The translations under genes and the position numbers were made by a program. Below, in pieces: positions 55,984 to 61,790 of a stretch of 61,790 bases of DNA; position 1 is the stretch's first letter; each line of letters begins with the position of its first letter. The stretch comes from Pseudomonas sp. BN417 (GTDB lineage Bacteria > Pseudomonadota > Gammaproteobacteria > Pseudomonadales > Pseudomonadaceae): assembly GCF_029871205.1 (NCBI RefSeq), contig NZ_SSOJ01000107.1:1-61790 (forward strand). Reading direction: 5' to 3'. The notes beneath the pieces were generated by a model. That model saw only the letters and a program-made list of their open reading frames with translations. It had not been told where the DNA came from and ran no database searches.

Positions 55984-56068
55984 AGGCCCTGTGGATCAGC
56001 CGTCCCGTTCGAGCCCTGTGCTCAGCGGCTTGCTCGCAGCCGCCGGCAAGTTGCCGGGACCGCCAGGC

Positions 56069-57409
56069 TCAGTCGTCCGCCAGGGCCTTGTGGGCGGTCT
56101 CGCGGATGCACAGCATCGCCACCAGCGCCACGACCGCCGCGGCCACCAGCATCCAGGCCGGGGCCAGCTTGTCGCCGGTCTGGCTGATCAGCCAGGTGGC
56201 GACGAAGGGCGCGGTGCCGCCGAACAGGGCGTTGGCGGTGTTGAAGCTGAAGGCGAAGCCGCTGTAGCGCACCCGCGTCGGGAAGACCTCGGCGAGGAAG
56301 CACGGCAGGGTGCCGTCGTTCATCGCCAGCATCAGGCCGAAGGCGATCTGGATCAGCAGGATGAAGGCGAAGGTCTGTCCCTCGATCAGGCCGAACAGCG
56401 GCACGGTGACGCCGATGAACAGCAAGGATGCGGCGATCAGCATGGTCTTGCGGCCGAAGCGATCCGACAGCTTGCCCATCAGGAAGATGAAGCCGATGTA
56501 GGTGGCCAGGGACACGGTGGAGGCCAGGAAGGAGTCCGTCTCGTTCATGCCCATCTCGGCGGAGAGGTAAGTGGGCATGTAGCTGAGGATCAAGTAGAAG
56601 GCCACCGCGTTGAGGCAGGTAACACCAATGGCCACCAGCACGCGCTTGCGCTGCGCGCCGAATAGCTCGCGGATCGGCACCTTGTGCTCGGTTTCCTGCT
56701 TCTCCATGGCCTGTTCCATCTCGCGGAACTTGGGCGTGTCTTCCAGGCGCAGACGGATATAGCGGCCGATTAGCCCCAGTGGCGCCGCCAGCAGGAACGG
56801 CAGGCGCCAGCCCCAGGCGTGCAGCTGTTCGCTGTCCAGTTGCGAGTACAGCCCGGCGGCGAACAGCGAGCCGAACAGCAGCCCCGCCGCCGTGCTGGCC
56901 GGCACCAGGCAGGTGTAGAAGCCGCGCTTGTCGTCCGGGGCGTACTCGGCGAGGAAGGCCGCCGCGCCGGCGTATTCCCCGGAGGCGGAGAACCCTTGCA
57001 CCAGACGGATCAGGAGCAGCAGCAACGGCGCCAACATGCCCACCTGGGCGTAGGTGGGCAGCAGGGCGATGCAGAAGGTGGCGCCGGACATGATGAGGAT
57101 GGACAGGGACAGGGCATTGCGCCGGCCGTAACGGTCGCCGATATGGCCCCAGACGATGCCGCCGATGGGGCGGACGATGAAGGAGATGGCGAATACCGCG
57201 AAGGCCGCGAGCAGGCCGGTGGTCTTGTCGGTGGCGGGGAAGAACACCACGGCGATCACGGCGGCCAGGTAACCGTAGGCGGCGTAGTCGAACCACTCGA
57301 CGAAGTTGCCCATGAAGCTGGCGGTCGCCGCACGGCGGAGGGTGCTGCGCTCGCTGGCCATCTGGCGTCCGGCCTGGCCGTAGGCCAGGGTCTGGTTGGA
57401 AAGGCTCAT
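56069..57409 (-). CDS. MFS transporter, MHS/ProP-like family, probable creatine/creatinine uptake
   Basis: 446 residues from the ATG at 57409 (MSLSNQTLAYGQAGRQMA) with GGAGGTGCCCG upstream. Twelve membrane segments; MFS signature GHIGDRYGRRNAL between TM2 and TM3, and the repeat GKLSDRFGRKT after TM8, typical of metabolite:H+ symporters (ProP, ShiA, KgtP). It follows creatinase on the same strand. In P. putida KT2440 a similar MFS gene lies next to creatinase; the substrate here is inferred from that. A longer frame to 57754 covers repeat DNA and is rejected. Confidence 0.88.
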   Translation of the reverse strand: MSLSNQTLAYGQAGRQMASERSTLRRAATASFMGNFVEWFDYAAYGYLAAVIAVVFFPATDKTTGLLAAFAVFAISFIVRPIGGIVWGHIGDRYGRRNALSLSILIMSGATFCIALLPTYAQVGMLAPLLLLLIRLVQGFSASGEYAGAAAFLAEYAPDDKRGFYTCLVPASTAAGLLFGSLFAAGLYSQLDSEQLHAWGWRLPFLLAAPLGLIGRYIRLRLEDTPKFREMEQAMEKQETEHKVPIRELFGAQRKRVLVAIGVTCLNAVAFYLILSYMPTYLSAEMGMNETDSFLASTVSLATYIGFIFLMGKLSDRFGRKTMLIAASLLFIGVTVPLFGLIEGQTFAFILLIQIAFGLMLAMNDGTLPCFLAEVFPTRVRYSGFAFSFNTANALFGGTAPFVATWLISQTGDKLAPAWMLVAAAVVALVAMLCIRETAHKALADD

Positions 57410-57662
57410 CGGGCACCTCCTTCGGGGAGCTGCGCCTGGATGCCTGGAGTATGGACGGGAGCACCCCGGCCGTTGTGGAAAGACACGGTGTCGGCCGCTT
57501 CCCGAGGAAGCGTTCCTGAAATAAACCTGACCATCGCCTGTACCTCTGTTGTTATGGGGTGATTTCGGCAGCGGGTAGTCAAAGGTCGGCGCGTGCGCGG
57601 GGACCGGCCCCGTGGATGCCGCGCGTCGATTCTTGTTGTCCGGTCGAAGGGGAGTAACGGCT

Positions 57663-57719
57663 GTAGGGTGTGCTTCAGCGCACCAACGACTCCGCTGGTG
57701 GACTGAAGCCCACCCTACG
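57663..57719. repeat. Family C GTAGGGTG hairpin, copy 4
   Basis: GTAGGGTGTGCTTCAGCGCA paired with CTGAAGCCCACCCTAC. It lies in the creatinase-MFS gap (57410-57793), which contains no gene. Also in that gap, CGCTTCC-CGA-GGAAGCG forms a small hairpin near 57500. Confidence 0.7.
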
Positions 57720-57793
57720 AAAAACCCACCCTGCGACCTGTTCGTGCAAACCACGGTCCGCGCAGTGTCGGCTCTGCGCGGGCGTGGGGTCGG

Positions 57794-59005
57794 TCATTTG
57801 CGGATGATGTTTTTCTCCGGGCCGTAGGGGAACTTGGTGATGTTCTCGGCGCCGTGCTCGTTGACGATGAGGATGTCGTGCTCGCGGTAGCCGCCGGCGC
57901 CTGGCAGGCCTTCGGGCAGCATGATCATCGGTTCGATGGACACCACCATGCCGGGCTCCAGTACGGTGTCGATGTCCTCGCGCAGCTCCAGGCCGGCTTC
58001 GCGGCCATAGTAGTGGCTCAAGGTGCCGAAGGAGTGGCCGTAGCCGAAGGTGCGGTACTGCAGCAGGTCGTGCTTGAGGAAGATCTCGTTCAGTTCGCGG
58101 GCGATGTCGCTGCAGCGCGCGCCGGGCTTGATCAGCTTGAGGCCGGCCTCGTGCACCTCGACGTTGACCTGCCAGAGGCGCAGGTGGTCGTCGGAGCAAT
58201 GGTCGAGGAACAGGGTGCGCTCCAGGGCGGTGTAGTAGCCGGCGATCATCGGGAAGCAGTTGAGGCTGAGGATGTCGCCCTTGTTCACCTTGCGGGTGGT
58301 CACCGGGTTGTGCGCGCCGTCGGTGTTGATGCCGGACTGGAACCAGGTCCAGGTGTCCATCAGTTCGACATCCTCGAAGGTGTCGGCGATGGCGCGGACC
58401 ATGGCCTGGGTGGCGTGCAGGGCCACTTCGTATTCCGGCACCTGGTCGCGCAGGGCTTCCACTACCGCCGCGCCGCCGATGTCGGCGATGCGCGCGCCAT
58501 GGCGGATCATCACGTGCTCTTCGGCGGACTTGATCATGCGCATGCGCATGCAGGCGGCGGCCACGTCCACCAGCTCGGCGTCGGGGTAGCGGGCGGCCAG
58601 CTTGTCGCGGTTCTGCAGGTTCAGGTGGTCCGCCTCGATGCCGATGCGGCGGGCCTTGGGCAGGGCCTGCTGGATGGCGACGAAGTAGTTGTCGCGCTGC
58701 CAGTCGGTGTAGACGATGTTGTCGGTGCCCTGGGTGCGGCGCCAGGGCTGGCCGCCGTCGATGTTGGCGCTGATGCTGATGACGTCGTCCTGGGTCACCA
58801 CCAGGGCGTAAGGGCGGCCGAAGGAGCAGTAGAGGAAGTCCGAGTAGTAGTTGATGTTGTGGTACGAGGTGAAGACCGCGGCGTCGATGTTCTCCGCCGC
58901 CAGATGGGCGCGCAGTTTGGCCTGGCGGCTGGCGTATTCCTGGGCGGAGAAGGTGGATTTGACCTTGTCGCCGTTACGGATGCGGAGCGTCTTGGGCATT
59001 TGCAT
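57794..59005 (-). CDS. creA: Creatinase (creatine amidinohydrolase)
   Basis: Hydrolyses creatine to sarcosine and urea. 403 residues from the ATG at 59005 (MQMPKTLRIRNG), the same length and almost the same residues as I recall for the crystallised P. putida creatinase. 'Pita-bread' aminopeptidase-P fold, but without metal ligands: the catalytic base H232 is in DGAHNPVTTR. No peptidase metal motif is present, which separates it from Xaa-Pro peptidases. It provides sarcosine for the SoxBDAG complex 8-13 kb away. Confidence 0.96.
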   Translation of the reverse strand: MQMPKTLRIRNGDKVKSTFSAQEYASRQAKLRAHLAAENIDAAVFTSYHNINYYSDFLYCSFGRPYALVVTQDDVISISANIDGGQPWRRTQGTDNIVYTDWQRDNYFVAIQQALPKARRIGIEADHLNLQNRDKLAARYPDAELVDVAAACMRMRMIKSAEEHVMIRHGARIADIGGAAVVEALRDQVPEYEVALHATQAMVRAIADTFEDVELMDTWTWFQSGINTDGAHNPVTTRKVNKGDILSLNCFPMIAGYYTALERTLFLDHCSDDHLRLWQVNVEVHEAGLKLIKPGARCSDIARELNEIFLKHDLLQYRTFGYGHSFGTLSHYYGREAGLELREDIDTVLEPGMVVSIEPMIMLPEGLPGAGGYREHDILIVNEHGAENITKFPYGPEKNIIRK

Positions 59006-59177
59006 GGCGTGAACCCTTGTTGTTTTCCAGTGACTCGGCGCACCGGGCTGGTGGGCCGTTGGAAGGCATTGCAACAGAAGGCACCGGCGAGTTTTTGTAC
59101 GAATCCGACCCGAAGTTGGTTGGATCCGCTGGGGTGGGTTGGGGAGTTCCGAGCGGGGGTGAGGGAAGATGGGACTC

Positions 59178-59204
59178 GCTCGAACCATCAGCCAGGCTCG
59201 AACC
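59178..59204. promoter_or_regulatory. Direct repeat upstream of creatinase
   Basis: GCTCGAACC occurs twice (59178-59186 and 59196-59204) with a 9-nt spacer, about 175-200 nt upstream of the creatinase ATG. Possible AraC-type regulator site; unverified. The intergenic interval 59006-59405 has no gene: it holds this repeat, family B copy 6 and a terminator. Confidence 0.3.
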
Positions 59205-59211
59205 GCTTTTC

Positions 59212-59308
59212 TGTGGGGGCGAATTCATTCGCAAAGGGCAGCGCAGCTGCCCCGGCCAAGCCGAAGGGCAGACCTGCGGCCTGCTTGGCGAATGAATTCG
59301 CCCCCACA
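59212..59308. repeat. Family B ~98-bp palindrome, copy 6
   Basis: Arms TGTGGGGGCGAATTCATTCG / CGAATGAATTCGCCCCCAC. Middle GCAGCGCAGCTGCCCCGGCC and GACCTGCGGCCTGCTTGG, as in copy 5. It lies between the creatinase promoter region and the regulator gene terminator. Confidence 0.92.
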
Positions 59309-59340
59309 AGGTAAGAGCCGACCACTGTGCCCGGACCACC

Positions 59341-59387
59341 AAAAAAAACAGGCCCGGACCGTGCTGCCAGGCACGGGACGGGCCCGA
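59341..59387 (-). terminator. Rho-independent terminator after the CahR-like gene
   Basis: Minus strand: GGCCCG-t-CCCGTGC ctggca GCACGG-t-CCGGGCC then TGTTTTTTTT. Long GC stem with an 8-T tract. Confidence 0.93.
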
Positions 59388-59405
59388 AGGTGGTGTCGCT
59401 CGGTG

Positions 59406-60410
59406 TCAGTGCATGGCGGCGCGGCACAGCTGCGGCTTGTCCAGCCGCTCGTTGCTGGGCGGGATGCCGAAGTGCTCGCGATAGCACTTGGAGAAGTTCT
59501 GCGCGGAGAGGAAGCCGCAGCCCATGGCCACCTGCACCACCGGCAGGGCGGTCTGGCGCAGCAGCTGGCGGGCGCGCAGCAGGCGCAGCTTGAGGTAGTA
59601 GCGCGACGGCGAGCAGCACAGGTACTTCTGGAACAACCGCTCCAGCTGCCGCCGCGACAGCTCGATGAAGCTGGCCAGGTCGTCCAGCTCGATGGGTTCC
59701 TCCAGGTTGGCCTCCATCAACGCGATCACTTCCTGCAGCTTGGGCTGGGCGCTGGCCAGGGCCTCGCGCAGGGTCAGGCGCGGCGGCGTGGGTTCGCTGC
59801 GCAGTTGGCCGAAGGACAGGGTCTCGCTGATGGCGCCAAGCAGGGCCGGGCCCTGGCTGCGGCCGATCAGCTGCAGCATCAGCTCCAGGGCCGCACTGCC
59901 GCCAGCGGCGGTGTAGCGGTCGCGGTCCAGCACGTAGGGCTGCGGGCTGAGGGCGATGCCGGGAAAGCGGTTGCGCAGGTCCACCCGGCAGCTCCACGCT
60001 GGGCTGCATTCGTATCCCTGCAACAGTCCGGCCTCGGCCAGCACCCAGCTGGCCGAGGCCAAGGCACCCAGGCGCACACCGGCGGCCGCCAGGGACCGGA
60101 GGCGCTCCAACAGCGCGGGTTCGCAGGCGCCGGCCGGTCCGTCGCCCCCACAGAGGATCAGCGCATCCAGCCCCGGCTCATCGTCCAGTCGCGACTCCGG
60201 TGAGACCTGCATGCCGTTGCCGGCGCGAACCGCCGCCCCATCCAGGTTCAGGGTCCTCCAGCGATAGAGCAGGCTGCCGGAGAGCTGGTTGGCCAGGCGC
60301 AGGGGCTCCAGGGCACCGGCCAGGGCGATCAGGCTGAATTCATCCAGCAGCAGGAAGCCGATGGATTCGAGGCGGGTGGGGGCTTTTTCCAGGGCTTGGT
60401 AGGCGGTCAT
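59406..60410 (-). CDS. cahR: GlxA/AraC-type activator, CahR-like (creatine catabolism)
   Basis: 334 residues from the ATG at 60410 (MTAYQALEKAPTRLESIG), 4 nt past the sdaB stop. N-terminal GATase1/DJ-1-like sensor (about 20-190; FLLLDEFSLIALAGALEPLR), C-terminal AraC domain (LDDLASFIELSRRQLERLFQ; VQVAMGCGFLSAQNFSKCYR). Same architecture as GbdR, CdhR and SouR. Its position next to creatinase and the MFS gene matches CahR of P. putida, the creatine-responsive regulator. The ligand is inferred, not seen. Confidence 0.75.
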   Translation of the reverse strand: MTAYQALEKAPTRLESIGFLLLDEFSLIALAGALEPLRLANQLSGSLLYRWRTLNLDGAAVRAGNGMQVSPESRLDDEPGLDALILCGGDGPAGACEPALLERLRSLAAAGVRLGALASASWVLAEAGLLQGYECSPAWSCRVDLRNRFPGIALSPQPYVLDRDRYTAAGGSAALELMLQLIGRSQGPALLGAISETLSFGQLRSEPTPPRLTLREALASAQPKLQEVIALMEANLEEPIELDDLASFIELSRRQLERLFQKYLCCSPSRYYLKLRLLRARQLLRQTALPVVQVAMGCGFLSAQNFSKCYREHFGIPPSNERLDKPQLCRAAMH

Positions 60411-60414
60411 GGCA

Positions 60415-61790
60415 TCAGCACTCCACAGCACTCACGGCCAGGCCGCCGCGCGAGGTTTCCTTGTACTTGTCGTGCATGTCGGCACCGGTGTCGCGCATGG
60501 TGCGGATCACCTGGTCCAGCGAGATGAAGTGCTCGCCGTCGCCGCGCAGCGCCATCTGCGCCGCGTTGATCGCCTTCACCGCGGCGATGGCGTTGCGCTC
60601 GATGCAGGGCACCTGCACCAGCCCGCCCACCGGGTCGCAGGTCAGCCCCAGGTTGTGCTCCAGGCCGATCTCCGCGGCGTTCTCCAGCTGCGCCGGGGTC
60701 GCCCCCAGCACTTCCGCCAGCCCCGCCGCCGCCATCGCGCAGGCCGAGCCCACCTCGCCCTGGCAACCGACCTCGGCGCCGGAGATCGAGGCGTTCTTCT
60801 TGCACAAAATGCCCACCGCCGCCGCGCCGAGGAAGAAATTGACCACGTCGTCCTCGTTGGCCTCGGGATTGAAGCGCATGTAGTAGTGCAGCACCGCCGG
60901 GATGATCCCCGCCGCGCCATTGGTGGGCGCGGTGACCATGCGCCCGCCGGCGGCGTTTTCCTCGTTCACCGCCAGGGCGTAGAGGTTGACCCATTCCATG
61001 GCGCTCATGGTGCTGCCGATCACGTTCGGCTTGCCCAGCTCCTGCAGGCTGCGGTGCAGTTTGGCCGCGCGGCGGCGCACGTTGAGCCCGCCAGGGAGGA
61101 TGCCTTCGTGGCCGAGGCCGTTGTTCACGCATTCCTGCATGGCGTCCCACAGTTTCAGCAGCCCGGCACGGATCTCCGCCTCGCTGCGCCAGGCCTTCTC
61201 GTTGGCCAGCATCAGCTCGGCGATGCGCAGGTTGTGGCGCTGGCACAGCACCAGCAGCTCTTCGGCGCTGGAAAAATCGTAGGGCAGCACGGTGGCGTCC
61301 TGATCCAGCTGGCCGGCCTTGGCCTGGGCCTCGTCGACGACGAAGCCGCCGCCAATGGAGTAGTAGGTGTCGCGGTGCAGTTCACCGGCCGCGCCTTCGA
61401 CGATCAGGGTCATGGCGTTGGGGTGGTAGGGCAGGTTTTCCTCGAGCAGCAGCAGGTCGCGGTTCCAGTCGAACGGCACCGGCTGGCTGCCGTCCAGCAG
61501 CAGCTCGCGGGCCTCCTGCAGCGCCGCGATGCGCGGGGCGATCTGCTTCGGGTCGACCTTATCGGGCCATTCGCCCATCAGCCCCATGACCGTGGCGCGG
61601 TCGGTGCCGTGGCCGACGCCGGTGGCCGACAGCGAGCCGTACAGGCGCACCTCGACGCGGCGCACCTGCGCCAGCAGGCCACGCTCGCGCAGCGCCGTGG
61701 CGAACAGCGCCGCCGCGCGCATGGGGCCCACGGTGTGCGAGCTGGAGGGGCCGATACCGATCTTGAACAGGTCGAACACGCTGATAGCCA
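60415..61790 (-). CDS. sdaB: L-serine ammonia-lyase SdaB (start one base outside the window)
   Basis: Deaminates L-serine to pyruvate and ammonia, using an oxygen-labile [4Fe-4S] cluster. The frame reads [20 protein letters not shown] from the very edge, and the last two bases are TG of a presumed ATG whose A lies at 61791, giving 458 residues. A GTG at 61779 is the only start inside the window and would drop MAIS, so it is unlikely. Cluster cysteines include [10 protein letters not shown] and [16 protein letters not shown] is the family N-terminal motif. Cotranscribed with the CahR-like gene. Confidence 0.93.
   Translation of the reverse strand, partial: AISVFDLFKIGIGPSSSHTVGPMRAAALFATALRERGLLAQVRRVEVRLYGSLSATGVGHGTDRATVMGLMGEWPDKVDPKQIAPRIAALQEARELLLDGSQPVPFDWNRDLLLLEENLPYHPNAMTLIVEGAAGELHRDTYYSIGGGFVVDEAQAKAGQLDQDATVLPYDFSSAEELLVLCQRHNLRIAELMLANEKAWRSEAEIRAGLLKLWDAMQECVNNGLGHEGILPGGLNVRRRAAKLHRSLQELGKPNVIGSTMSAMEWVNLYALAVNEENAAGGRMVTAPTNGAAGIIPAVLHYYMRFNPEANEDDVVNFFLGAAAVGILCKKNASISGAEVGCQGEVGSACAMAAAGLAEVLGATPAQLENAAEIGLEHNLGLTCDPVGGLVQVPCIERNAIAAVKAINAAQMALRGDGEHFISLDQVIRTMRDTGADMHDKYKETSRGGLAVSAVEC

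Overview
The window is high-GC DNA from a Pseudomonas chromosome. Genus-level evidence is the gene order acyl-CoA dehydrogenase genes / bioBFHCD / pxp-biotin carboxylase cluster / comF / modE / srkA / rarD / gcvR / glcB, which I recall as close to the P. aeruginosa PA0508-PA0482 block, plus creBCD, soxBDAG-purU-fdhA, gbdR and Pseudomonas-type REP palindromes. It looks like a P. aeruginosa-lineage or P. resinovorans-like species, but I cannot name it. I see no rRNA, tRNA, CRISPR array, prophage or insertion sequence.

Layout. 1-5826: three tandem FadE-type acyl-CoA dehydrogenase genes (the first cut by the window edge), with candidate PsrA boxes upstream of the third. 5990-11055: a small protein gene and bioB-F-H-C-D, with a strong promoter overlapped by a BirA-type operator. 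11092-16836: an NCS1 permease and a split urea-carboxylase-like / 5-oxoprolinase-like set (pxpC, pxpB, biotin carboxylase, BCCP, pxpA), with a divergent LysR gene. 17940-25672: a small membrane protein, comF, modE, srkA, rarD, gcvR, a GNAT gene and glcB. 25752-30823: a TetR gene with two hotdog thioesterases, a receiver-only protein whose phospho-acceptor Asp is Glu, a cNMP/CBS/DUF294 protein and a DEDDh exonuclease. 30958-33611: an ECF sigma/FecR pair with no receptor gene beside it, and a secreted propeller protein. 33836-38917: a GST and creB-creC-(CBS gene)-creD. 38976-42747: a retropepsin-like periplasmic protein, an acyltransferase, a DUF2780 protein and a QEGLA-motif peptidase.

42964-61790 is a catabolic region. 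Creatinase makes sarcosine and urea from creatine, and the adjacent MFS carrier probably imports the substrate. SoxBDAG converts sarcosine to glycine and 5,10-methylene-THF. GlyA joins these into serine, and SdaB deaminates serine to pyruvate. PurU and FdhA handle the C1 by-products. GbdR and a CahR-like regulator, both GlxA/AraC type, are encoded here too. Between gbdR and the creatine genes lies a small accessory island: a RelE/HigA-type toxin-antitoxin pair and an orphan fimbrial adhesin without usher or chaperone.

Four families of intergenic palindromes recur: A, short REPs of the form GTAGGAGCGAGC; B, a roughly 98-bp palindrome with GAATTC-containing arms, six full copies and one half copy; C, GTAGGGTGG hairpins; D, CCCTCTCCC/GGGAGAGGG elements. 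Several lie inside operons (bioB-bioF, soxD-soxB, purU-soxG, fdhA-purU), and one supplies the bioD stop codon. Function calls come from reading translated motifs; no database search was run.
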